64,000 bases of DNA from positions 186,001 to 250,000 of the forward strand of contig CAWFZX010000020.1 of NCBI GenBank assembly GCA_963820375.1. The letters are read 5' to 3'. Both the position numbers and the translations under genes were made by a program. Of the stretch, positions 37,612-45,596 are shown piece after piece (within the stretch, counting starts at the first letter, position 1; each line of letters begins with the position of its first letter). A model generated the notes under the pieces. That model saw only the letters and a program-made list of their open reading frames with translations, was not told where the DNA came from and did not search any database. The DNA is from AWTP1-13 sp963820375 (GTDB lineage Bacteria; Pseudomonadota; Alphaproteobacteria; Rhizobiales; Hyphomicrobiaceae).

Positions 37612-38613
37612 CTAATTGGCGCTGGCGTCGAGTTTGAGCAGACGATCGGCGTTGCCATGGGCGAGCTTTGCCAGCTCGGCCGGCGCCAGCGACAGCGACT
37701 GCAGAAAAGCCCGGCCGTTCTCGTTGGAGGCATAGGGGTAGTCGACCGAGAACAGGATGCGATCAATGCCGAACGTCAGCAGGGCGGCATGCAACGGCGG
37801 TTCGGTGAACATGCCGCTGGTGGTAATCCAGACCTGGTCCAGAATCGTGCGGCTGATCGGGCGGCCGAGGTGCTGGACATAGGCTTCCGACACCTGGTCG
37901 CAGCGCGCCAGCATGGCCGGCAGCCCCTCGCCCATGTGACCGATGATCAGCTTGAGCCGTGGATGGCGATCGAGCGTCCCGGCGAGCACGAGCCGCAGCA
38001 CGTGCAGCGCGGTTTCCGAATGCCAGCCCCAGCCGGCGGCCTCCAGCATATAGCCAGCATTGGCGGGGAGATTGCTATAGTAGAGCTCGCGCACGGCCTG
38101 GGGCGCCAAATGCGGATGCAGATAGATCGGGACGTCGAGGCTCTCGGCCGCCGCCAGGATGGCGTCGAACCTGGCATCGTCCAGAAAGCGGTCGTCGGTC
38201 ATACCGTTGATGAGCGCTCCGCGAAATCCGAGGGCTTGCACGGTGCGGGTGAGTTCCTCGGCGGCGGCTTCGGGTGCGCGCATGGGCAGATGCGCAAAAC
38301 CGGCGAAGCGATCGGGATGACGCGCGATCGCCTCGGCCAGGGCGTCGTTCATCTCGCGGGCGATCGCCACCCCTTCGGCGCCATCGACCAGGTCGGCGCC
38401 AGGCCCCGAGGTCGACAACACCTGCAACGTGATGCCGGAGGCATCCATCGACGCCAGCCGCTGGTCGCCGATCTCGGGTAACAGGTCGAGCGGATTGACG
38501 CGGCCCGGCGCCACACTCCTTTTGCCGAACCCGCGCCTGCTGATGGCAGCCGGGCTGATGCGGCGGACCAGCGATGGGACGGTGAAATGCTCTTCGAGCG
38601 CAACTGTTCGCAT
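37612..38613 (-). CDS. AMCSD-type amidohydrolase/decarboxylase
   Basis: Amidohydrolase-2 protein of 333 residues, closest in pattern to gamma-resorcylate and 2,3-dihydroxybenzoate decarboxylases. Metal-site motifs are ALEEHF at the N terminus, YLHPHL (His), IIGHMGEGLP (His) and FSVDYPYASNENG (Asp), with conserved spacing. Non-hydrolytic C-C bond cleavage of an aromatic or related acid is likely; the substrate is unknown. A GTG two codons before the chosen ATG is a possible start. It lies 120 bases upstream of the aldolase fusion on the same strand. Confidence 0.88.
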   Translation of the reverse strand: MRTVALEEHFTVPSLVRRISPAAISRRGFGKRSVAPGRVNPLDLLPEIGDQRLASMDASGITLQVLSTSGPGADLVDGAEGVAIAREMNDALAEAIARHPDRFAGFAHLPMRAPEAAAEELTRTVQALGFRGALINGMTDDRFLDDARFDAILAAAESLDVPIYLHPHLAPQAVRELYYSNLPANAGYMLEAAGWGWHSETALHVLRLVLAGTLDRHPRLKLIIGHMGEGLPAMLARCDQVSEAYVQHLGRPISRTILDQVWITTSGMFTEPPLHAALLTFGIDRILFSVDYPYASNENGRAFLQSLSLAPAELAKLAHGNADRLLKLDASAN

Positions 38614-38759
38614 GGGCACAGCTTCCTTCTGCCGTCGCCCCAGTTGTAGTCCAGTGTGCGGGACGGCGGGAAGGGCTACCGCCTAACCTGAATTCAACTT
38701 GTGCGGCGCAGGGAAAGACCTTACATCGGCGCCAAAAGCCACCAAGACAGGAGCTGGCG

Positions 38760-38930
38760 ATGGCGGTTCGTTCACTGCGCAATATCGAGAAGCAAAAGAA
38801 AAAGGCGCGCCGGGCCCTGCCGCGCAAGAAGCTCACCCGAATCCAAGGCAACACGCTGCGCGCCCGCCGTCAGCTCAAGAAAATGGCGGGCAAGGCGCGG
38901 GCCGCCAAGGCGGCTACGGCGAAAAGCTGA
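38760..38930 (+). CDS. Small highly basic protein (56 residues)
   Basis: Short gene starting MAVRSLRNIEKQKKKARRAL and ending AAKAATAKS. About 21 of 56 residues are Lys or Arg and there is a single acidic residue. AGGAG lies six bases before the ATG. The sequence reads as one long helix; nucleic-acid or ribosome binding is a plausible inference, but I recognise no family. It stands alone between the divergent amidohydrolase gene and convergent gatB, with its own upstream region of about 145 bases. Confidence 0.7.
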   Translation: MAVRSLRNIEKQKKKARRALPRKKLTRIQGNTLRARRQLKKMAGKARAAKAATAKS

Positions 38931-39173
38931 ACATCGGACCGGCGTTGCGGCGATGCTCGCCGTGGCCGAGGCCATGGGACGGCCTTGCCGAGCGCCATCG
39001 CTGGGTGCCAAGACCCGCAAAGGGCTGTGACATCCGCTTTTTGCCCGACAGCGCGTGCCGCGGCAATGCTGGCGAGGGCGGCAAACCCCAGGTGTCGAGG
39101 GCGGCAAGCCTCCCAGGTGTGCCAGCTGGCGAGGTGACCGCTGGCCGGCACCGCCAGCCGCCGCTTGGCACGC

Positions 39174-40751
39174 TTAGACGATCCCCAACTTGCTCTTGAG
39201 GAGAGCGTTGACGGCCTGCGGATTGGCCTTGCCGGCGGTTGACTTCATGACCTGGCCGACGAACCAGCCGAGCATGGCGGGCTTGGCCTGCACGGCGGCG
39301 ACCTTGTCGGGATTGGCACGGATGATGGCATCGATGGCCGTTTCGATGGCGGCGGTGTCGGTCAGCTGCTTGAGGCCGCGGCTCTCGACGATTTCGCTCG
39401 GGTCGCCACCTTCGCGCCAGACGATCTCAAACACGTCCTTGGCGATCTTGCCGGAGATCGCGCCGGAAGCGATCATATCGATGATGGCGCCGAGCTGGGC
39501 GGTGGAGACGGGGCTGGCGTCGATCTGGAGGCCCTCCTTGTTGAGGCGCCCGAACAGCTCGTTGATGACCCAGTTGGCCGCTACCTTGGCATCGCGCGGC
39601 TTCCCCGCCAGGTCAGGGCGCGGCTCCGCCGTCATGTCAGCGCGCGGCTCCGCCGCGATGTCAGCGCGCGGCTCCGCCGCAACTCGATCACGGCCATGCA
39701 CCACCGCCTCAAAGAAATCGGCATTTTCGCGCTCAGCGGTGAGGACACGGGCGTCATAGGCCGACAACTTGTAGTCTCTGATGAAGCGTTGGACCTTGGC
39801 GTCCGGCAGCTCGGGCAAATGCTTTTGCAGGTCGTCGACATAGTCCTGCGTCAGTTCCAGTGGCAAGAGGTCGGGGTCGGGGAAGTAGCGATAGTCATGC
39901 GCTTCCTCCTTGGAGCGCATCGAGCGCGTCTCGCCCTTGAGCGGATCGAACAGGCGCGTTTCCTGCTCGACGCTGCCGCCGTCCTCGATGATTTCGATCT
40001 GGCGGCGCGCTTCTGTCTCGATCGCCTGACCGATGAAGCGGATCGAGTTGACATTCTTGATCTCGCAGCGCGTCCCGAACTGGCTGGCGCCCTGGCGGCG
40101 GACAGAGACATTCACGTCGGCGCGCAGATTGCCTTTCTCCATGTCACCATCACAGGTGCCGAGATAGCGCAGGATCGAGCGCAGCTTTAACACGTACGCC
40201 TGGGCTTGCTTGGCCGAGCGCAGATCGGGTTTCGAGACGATCTCCATCAGCGCCACGCCCGAGCGATTGAGATCGACCAGGGAATGCTCGGGATGTTGGT
40301 CGTGGATCAGTTTGCCGGCGTCCTGTTCCAGGTGCAGCCGTTCGATGCCGACCGTATGCACTTGCCCGTCCACCTCGATCTCGACCTTGCCCGCACCGAC
40401 GATCGGCTGCTTGTACTGCGAGATCTGATAACCCTGCGGCAGATCTGGATAAAAGTAGTTCTTGCGATCGAATACGGAGTTGAGATTGATTTGCGCCTCG
40501 AGGCCAAGGCCCGTGCGCACGGCCTGATCGATGCAACCCTGGTTGATCACCGGTAGCATGCCGGGCATGGCGGCATCGACCAACGCGACGTGCGTGTTGG
40601 GTGCCCCGCCGAACTCGGTCGATGCGCCGGAGAACAACTTGGCCTTCGAGGCCACCTGAGCGTGGACTTCCAGGCCAATGACAATTTCCCAGGCGCCGGT
40701 GCTGCCCCTCATCAGGTTGTCGGCGGTGCGGGTCTTGCTCGCGTCACCCAT
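39174..40751 (-). CDS. gatB: Asp-tRNA(Asn)/Glu-tRNA(Gln) amidotransferase subunit B
   Basis: Subunit B of GatCAB, which phosphorylates and amidates mischarged Glu-tRNA(Gln) or Asp-tRNA(Asn). The catalytic cradle shows WEIVIGLEVHAQV, NRSGVALMEIVSKPD, KGNLRADVNVSVRR and HDYRYFPDPDLLPLEL. A helical domain and the tRNA-binding YqeY-like tail follow. At 525 residues it is longer than usual. The excess is mainly a 32-residue insertion (about 356-387) of AAEPRAD-type repeats inside the normally continuous HGRDAKVAANW region. GGGAG precedes the ATG. gatA and gatC are not in the window. Confidence 0.95.
   Translation of the reverse strand: MGDASKTRTADNLMRGSTGAWEIVIGLEVHAQVASKAKLFSGASTEFGGAPNTHVALVDAAMPGMLPVINQGCIDQAVRTGLGLEAQINLNSVFDRKNYFYPDLPQGYQISQYKQPIVGAGKVEIEVDGQVHTVGIERLHLEQDAGKLIHDQHPEHSLVDLNRSGVALMEIVSKPDLRSAKQAQAYVLKLRSILRYLGTCDGDMEKGNLRADVNVSVRRQGASQFGTRCEIKNVNSIRFIGQAIETEARRQIEIIEDGGSVEQETRLFDPLKGETRSMRSKEEAHDYRYFPDPDLLPLELTQDYVDDLQKHLPELPDAKVQRFIRDYKLSAYDARVLTAERENADFFEAVVHGRDRVAAEPRADIAAEPRADMTAEPRPDLAGKPRDAKVAANWVINELFGRLNKEGLQIDASPVSTAQLGAIIDMIASGAISGKIAKDVFEIVWREGGDPSEIVESRGLKQLTDTAAIETAIDAIIRANPDKVAAVQAKPAMLGWFVGQVMKSTAGKANPQAVNALLKSKLGIV
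39611..39682. repeat. Three tandem 24-bp repeats inside gatB
   Basis: Units at 39611-39634, 39635-39658 and 39659-39682 share TCAGCGCGCGGCTCCGCCG with few changes. A fourth, degraded unit adjoins at the low-coordinate side. The period is a multiple of three and encodes eight-residue units (AAEPRADI, AAEPRADM, TAEPRPDL, then AGKPRDAK), so the reading frame of gatB is kept. The core is partly self-complementary. Confidence 0.9.
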
Positions 40752-40984
40752 GCACAGCTCCCTGTCACATCGTCGTTGCCTGAGACCTGGTCCTTCGCCT
40801 GCCGCGGGGCGCCATGCCGGCGAGCGCCGCCAAGGCGCCTAGGGCCAGCCTGGCGTTGGCACCCAACCCGATCCGGCCGTCATGGGTAGAGGGCGGCGGG
40901 CGTGTGGGTCAAGCAACTTCCGTCGTTTCCCAAGCGGCAACCGCATCCCTACACTGCAACGGTCAAATCTGGAGGAGCATTGGC

Positions 40985-41326
40985 ATGATCACGCGCTTTG
41001 CCGGCACCACACCCACGCGCAGCCGAGCCGTCGCTCATAACGGTATCGTCTACGCGGTCGCCACCGCCAAAAACAAAACCGCCCCGCTCTACGAACAAAC
41101 CCTGGATGCTCTGGCCGAGATCGACAAGAGCCTGAGCGATGCAGGCTCGCACAAGTCGCGGATCCTGCGCGCCACCGTGTATATCACCGACATGAGCCGC
41201 AAGCCGGAGATGGACCGTGCTTGGGATCAATGGGTCGATCGGGCCAATCCGCCGCAACGGGCCTGCATCGGTGTCACGCTGGCAGGACAGGACCTGGTGG
41301 AGATTCTGGTCACGGCGGCGCAGTAG
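40985..41326 (+). CDS. RidA/YjgF-family protein
   Basis: A 113-residue trimeric RidA-like protein. The family features are GIVYAVATAKN, YEQTLDALAEIDKSLSDAGS, ILRATVYITDM and PQRACIGVTLAGQDLVEILV. The arginine and glutamate match the imine-hydrolysing residues of RidA. Many members deaminate reactive enamines, but this subgroup is not functionally certain. GGAGGAG precedes the ATG at 40985. It stands between convergent or divergent neighbours and is probably monocistronic. Confidence 0.92.
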   Translation: MITRFAGTTPTRSRAVAHNGIVYAVATAKNKTAPLYEQTLDALAEIDKSLSDAGSHKSRILRATVYITDMSRKPEMDRAWDQWVDRANPPQRACIGVTLAGQDLVEILVTAAQ

Positions 41327-41508
41327 GCGTTGCCTGGCGGCCAGAGCATCGCCATGGCCGTGACCGAGGTCGGACAGCGCCGTTGCTCACATCGGCGCTA
41401 GGTCTTGCCACTGGCGCTGAGGTGGATGCGGTTGCCGCATTTGGCGACCGCAGATGTGGCGCGGTACACGGCTCGGTGCAGGAAGCGGTTCTCGGTGCAG
41501 GCGGCGAT

Positions 41509-42594
41509 TCAAGAGGCTTTACCGCTTTGCTCGTCGCCAGCATCGGCGTTGCGCGCTGCGCCAACGTTGCTCGTCAGCGGCGGCACGTCGGCGGCGCTGT
41601 TGCTGGCGTCGGCAGTGCGCGTGAGCACGCAGCGTGACAGCCCATCCGGCAGCGGCACGACCGGCGGCACGTTCCAGCTGCATTGGTCGAGCCGCACCGG
41701 ACAGCGTGGGTGAAAGTGGCAACCCGATGGTGGGTGGACTGGTGAGGGCACATCTCCGAGCGCCATCGGTTTGATGCGCCGCCATTCCGGATCGAGCGAT
41801 GGGATCGAGGCAAGCAGCGCTTTGGTATACGGATGTGCCGGGTTTGCAAAGATGCGCTCGGTGCGGCCTAGCTCAACGATGCGGCCGAGATACATGACGG
41901 CAACGCGGTCGGCGAAGTAGCGCACCACCGCCAGATCATGGGTGATGAAGAGATAGGTCAGTCGGCGCTCGGCCTTGAGGTCAGCGAGCAGGTTCAGAAT
42001 TTGCGCCTGAATCGAGACGTCCAGGGCCGAGGTTGCCTCATCGCAGATCAGCAGCACCGGTTCGACCGCTAGCGCCCGGGCAATGCAGATGCGCTGCCGC
42101 TGCCCTCCGGAGAATTCGTGCGGATAACGCCACATCAACTCTGGATCGAGACTGACGCGGCGCATGAGATCGGCAACCCGTTGCGTGCGCGCCTCGGTGC
42201 TGGCGCCGATGCCGAAGGCGTCCATGCCCTCGGCGATCGCATCGCGCACCGTCAGGCGCGGATCGAGCGCCGCACCGGGGTCCTGCATGACGATTTGCAT
42301 TTTCTGGCGGTAGCTCTTGAAGGCCTCGGCCGAGAGGTGAGAGAGATTGACGCCACCGAACCAGATGTTGCCGCCGGTAGGTTCGACCAGCCGCAGCAGC
42401 GAGCGCCCGACCGTGGTCTTGCCGCAACCCAATTCGCCGACCAAGGCCAGTGTTTCGCCAGGGTAGACCGTGAGATCGACGCCATCGACAGCCCGCACCA
42501 TCCCGCTCACTCGCCTCAGCACCCCGGATCGGATCGGAAACCAGGTCTGCAACCCGCGTACCTCCAGCAACGCGTCGGCGCTCAGAACCGTCAT
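41509..42594 (-). CDS. Oligopeptide-type ABC importer ATPase (OppF-like)
   Basis: ATPase of 361 residues with Walker A GELGCGKTT, signature FSGGQRQRICIARAL, Walker B LLICDEATSALD and the C-terminal extension GCHFHPRCPVRLDQC. The ATG of MTVLSADALLEV overlaps the preceding stop by four bases (ATGA). The last 45 residues after the cysteine motif are low-complexity. It is the final gene of a six-gene operon starting with an enolase-superfamily enzyme. Confidence 0.92.
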   Translation of the reverse strand: MTVLSADALLEVRGLQTWFPIRSGVLRRVSGMVRAVDGVDLTVYPGETLALVGELGCGKTTVGRSLLRLVEPTGGNIWFGGVNLSHLSAEAFKSYRQKMQIVMQDPGAALDPRLTVRDAIAEGMDAFGIGASTEARTQRVADLMRRVSLDPELMWRYPHEFSGGQRQRICIARALAVEPVLLICDEATSALDVSIQAQILNLLADLKAERRLTYLFITHDLAVVRYFADRVAVMYLGRIVELGRTERIFANPAHPYTKALLASIPSLDPEWRRIKPMALGDVPSPVHPPSGCHFHPRCPVRLDQCSWNVPPVVPLPDGLSRCVLTRTADASNSAADVPPLTSNVGAARNADAGDEQSGKAS

Positions 42595-43574
42595 GTGTGC
42601 ACCTCGCATTCGACGAGGTGGCACCAGGCGCCCTGCGTGGCTGACGTCGCCGTCCGGTGCGGTAGTTCGGCGCGGCAGCGGTCGAAGGCGTGCGGGCAGC
42701 GTGGCGCGAAGCGGCAGCCGTGCGGCCAACGCCCGGGGCGTGGAACCACACCCTTGATCTCCTCGAGTTTGCCACCACGCGCCTCGGGGCGCGGAATGGA
42801 TTTGAGCAGGCCTTGCGCATAGGGGTGGCGCGGGCGGCTCAATAGTTCCTTGCGCGTCCCTTCCTCGACGATCATGCCGGCATACATGACGGCAACGCGG
42901 TCCGCGATCTCGTTGACCACGCCAAAGTCATGCGTGATCAGCAGGACTGCTGTGCCGGTAGTGGAAGAGAGTTGCCGCAGCAGCTCCAGGATCTGCGCTC
43001 GGATCGTTGCATCGAGTGCGGTGGTGGGCTCATCGGCAATCAGCAGGCGCGGGCGCAGGGCCATCGCCATGGCGATCATGACACGTTGCTTGAGGCCCCC
43101 GGAGAGCTGGTGCGGATAGGCGCCAAAGCGTGCCCGAGGGTCGGGAATGCCCACCATTTGGAACAGCTCGATGACGCGCTCGCGCGCAGCGCTGCGTGAT
43201 AGCTTTTCATGCAGTGTTACCGCCTCGAGAACCTGCCCGCCCACGGTCGTTACCGGGTTGAGGCTTGTCATCGGCTCCTGGAAGATCATGCCGATGGCGC
43301 CACCACGGATCGAGCGCATCTCGGGCACCGATAGTTCGGTAAGGTTGCGCCCGTCGAACTCGATGCGGCTCGCGGCCTCGATGCGACCGGGCTTCGGCAG
43401 CAGGCGCATGATCGCGAGCGCCGTGACGGATTTGCCGCAGCCGGATTCACCGACCAGCGCCAATGTCTCTCCACGTGCGATCGTCAGATTAACGTGATTG
43501 ACGACCGCAATCCGGCCCGTCTCGGCGGGAAAGGTCAGCACCAAATTCTCCACCGAAAGCAGCGGCGCGCTCAT
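42591..43574 (-). CDS. Oligopeptide-type ABC importer ATPase (OppD-like)
   Basis: ATPase of 327 residues with Walker A GESGCGKSV, signature LSGGLKQRVMIAMAM, Walker B LLIADEPTTALD and the cysteine-bearing tail GCRFAPRCPHAFDRC. Four-base ATGA overlaps join it to the permease upstream and the OppF-like ATPase downstream, indicating one translationally coupled transcript. Confidence 0.93.
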   Translation of the reverse strand: MSAPLLSVENLVLTFPAETGRIAVVNHVNLTIARGETLALVGESGCGKSVTALAIMRLLPKPGRIEAASRIEFDGRNLTELSVPEMRSIRGGAIGMIFQEPMTSLNPVTTVGGQVLEAVTLHEKLSRSAARERVIELFQMVGIPDPRARFGAYPHQLSGGLKQRVMIAMAMALRPRLLIADEPTTALDATIRAQILELLRQLSSTTGTAVLLITHDFGVVNEIADRVAVMYAGMIVEEGTRKELLSRPRHPYAQGLLKSIPRPEARGGKLEEIKGVVPRPGRWPHGCRFAPRCPHAFDRCRAELPHRTATSATQGAWCHLVECEVHT

Positions 43575-44644
43575 TGCCCCTCCCTGCGCGTGCGCGGGTC
43601 AATGATGTCGCGCAGGGCATCGGCGATCATATTGACGGCAAGCACCAGGGCGAACAGGCCGACCGAGGCTCCGGTCAGGTTCCACCAGATGATCGGCGTG
43701 CGCGACAGCTCGTTGCGAGCCTGATCGATCATCTGACCCCAACTACCGTCGAGTCCAATGCCAAGATACGACAGGATCGTCTCCGCCAATACGAGGCCCG
43801 TGAACGACAGCGCGAAGGTGATGATGATGAGATGGGCGATGTTGGGGAGTACGTGACGCCGAATGATGGTGAGGTCGGAGACGCCGAGCGCGCGGGCGGC
43901 GTCCACAAACTCCGCCTCGCGCAACTTCAAGGTTTCGCCGCGAGCGATGCGGCAGAAGTGCACCCAACCGGTGATACCAAGGGCGACGCATACCTGCACC
44001 GTGCCGCGGCCCATCACCATGATGAGGGCAATCAGCAGCAAGAGCGATGGCACCGATGCCAACACCGTCATGACAAAGAACACGGCATCGTCGATGCGCT
44101 TGCCGAAGTAGCCGGCAGACACCCCGAACAGCAAGGCGATGGGGATGACAATCAGGCTGGTAAAGCCGCCGATCAGCAGCGCCACCCGCACGCCCTTGAA
44201 GGCCCGATAGACCACGTCGCGGCCGAGGATGTCGGTGCCGAGCAAATGCTTGCCCGGGTGCTTGAGAGGCTGGCCGCCATAGAAGCTGACGGCGGCCAGC
44301 GGGGCCGAATAGCTGGCCTCGGTAAAGCCCTCTGGCTGGAACAACCGGTCGATCAACGTGCGCGACCGGAGCGCCGCTACCGTGTCCTCGGCAGCCGTAC
44401 CGCCGCCGCCAACCCAGCCAATCGAGTCGAGCACGCCGATGCCGACAAACAACGCCAAGGTAACGAGCGCAATCGGCCGGCGGCGCCAAAGTTGGCGCGC
44501 ATTTTCGCGCCAGTAGCGATCGCGCCAGGCGGCGCGTGCCAGCCAGCCACTGCCAATCAGCAGCAGGACGACCAGCAGATTTGACAGCGACGACAAGCCT
44601 GGTGCCCCTTCAACCGAGACGTATACGGGGATCGGCGAGTGCAT
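43571..44644 (-). CDS. ABC importer permease (OppC-like)
   Basis: Permease of 357 residues with a long N-terminal region: a transmembrane segment at about 20-40, a second at about 57-75, and a periplasmic loop to about 135. HLLGTDILGRDVVYRAFKGVR then leads into the core helices, and the EAA loop is DAARALGVSDLTIIRRHVLPN. It starts inside the end of the OppB-like gene (35-base overlap). The long periplasmic insertion resembles YejE-type permeases. Confidence 0.92.
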   Translation of the reverse strand: MHSPIPVYVSVEGAPGLSSLSNLLVVLLLIGSGWLARAAWRDRYWRENARQLWRRRPIALVTLALFVGIGVLDSIGWVGGGGTAAEDTVAALRSRTLIDRLFQPEGFTEASYSAPLAAVSFYGGQPLKHPGKHLLGTDILGRDVVYRAFKGVRVALLIGGFTSLIVIPIALLFGVSAGYFGKRIDDAVFFVMTVLASVPSLLLLIALIMVMGRGTVQVCVALGITGWVHFCRIARGETLKLREAEFVDAARALGVSDLTIIRRHVLPNIAHLIIITFALSFTGLVLAETILSYLGIGLDGSWGQMIDQARNELSRTPIIWWNLTGASVGLFALVLAVNMIADALRDIIDPRTRREGQ

Positions 44645-45596
44645 AGCTGATGTCGGTCAAAATCTGGCCGGCGATAAACAGCAAGGCACCGAGATAGACC
44701 ATCGTTCGCAAGGTGGAGAAGTCATTGCCCTGGATGGCCTCGACCGTCAGGGAGCCGAGGCCCGGAATACCGAAAAAGGATTCGAGCAGCAGCGCACCGG
44801 TGAACAAGAATGGAATGGTGATGACGATGTTGGTCAAGATGGGGATCAAGGCGTTGCGCAAGACGTGGGTCAGCATCACCCGTGCCTCCCCGCAGCCCTT
44901 GGCCCGGGCGGTGCGGACATAGTCGCGGTGGATTTCTTCAACAAAGATGGTCCGGTAGAGCCGGACATCGGCACCAATGCCGGAAACGACGCCGACCAGG
45001 ATGGGTAGCGCAAGAAAGCGTCCCGCCAACCAGGGATCGAAGGCGAAGCCGGAAATTGGAAACCACTTCAGCAGCATGCCGATCAAATACTGCCCGGAGA
45101 TGATATACAGTAAGGCGGCGATGCTCATGGTCAACATGCACAACACGAGCACGGCGCGATCGATATATGTCTCGCGAAAAAAGGCCACGCACAGCGCCAG
45201 CAGCACGCCGAAAAGGAGGCCGAAGGCGAACAGCGGCACGGTTAGACTGAGACTTGGCCCCATGCCTTCCTTTAGGCGGCGGGCGATCGCCGAGTCATCG
45301 GCATCGCTGTTGCCAAAATCGAAGGTGAGCATGCGTCGATAATGATCGAACAGCAGCGTGTCCGTATAGCGCTGTAAATCGGCAGCGGGATAGGCGCGGT
45401 TGACCAGCAGCGGCCGGTCGTAGCCATGGTTTTTTTTCCACAGCGCGTAGACTTCGGGGCGCGCCCGTTCGCCCACTGCCTTGCGGGCGATGTCATCGGC
45501 ATCGGTGACCGCAAAGAACAGCACAAACAGCAGCAACAGCACGCCGAGCACGGTAAAGAAGCCGTAGACGACGCGACGGATCAAATAGGCTGCCAT
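44610..45596 (-). CDS. ABC importer permease (OppB-like)
   Basis: Permease of 328 residues starting MAAYLIRRVVYGFFTVLGVL. An EAA loop reads TARAKGCGEARVMLTHVLRNALIP and a C-terminal segment GNDFSTLRTMVYLGALLFIAGQILTD. Its ATG overlaps the binding-protein stop by one base (TGATG). An upstream-open frame lies within that gene and lacks homology. It should form the channel with the OppC-like permease. Confidence 0.93.
   Translation of the reverse strand: MAAYLIRRVVYGFFTVLGVLLLLFVLFFAVTDADDIARKAVGERARPEVYALWKKNHGYDRPLLVNRAYPAADLQRYTDTLLFDHYRRMLTFDFGNSDADDSAIARRLKEGMGPSLSLTVPLFAFGLLFGVLLALCVAFFRETYIDRAVLVLCMLTMSIAALLYIISGQYLIGMLLKWFPISGFAFDPWLAGRFLALPILVGVVSGIGADVRLYRTIFVEEIHRDYVRTARAKGCGEARVMLTHVLRNALIPILTNIVITIPFLFTGALLLESFFGIPGLGSLTVEAIQGNDFSTLRTMVYLGALLFIAGQILTDISYALADPRIRLG

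Noticed and set aside
39591..39686. CRISPR-like repeats
   Set aside because: The units are back to back with no spacers and encode an in-frame peptide in gatB.
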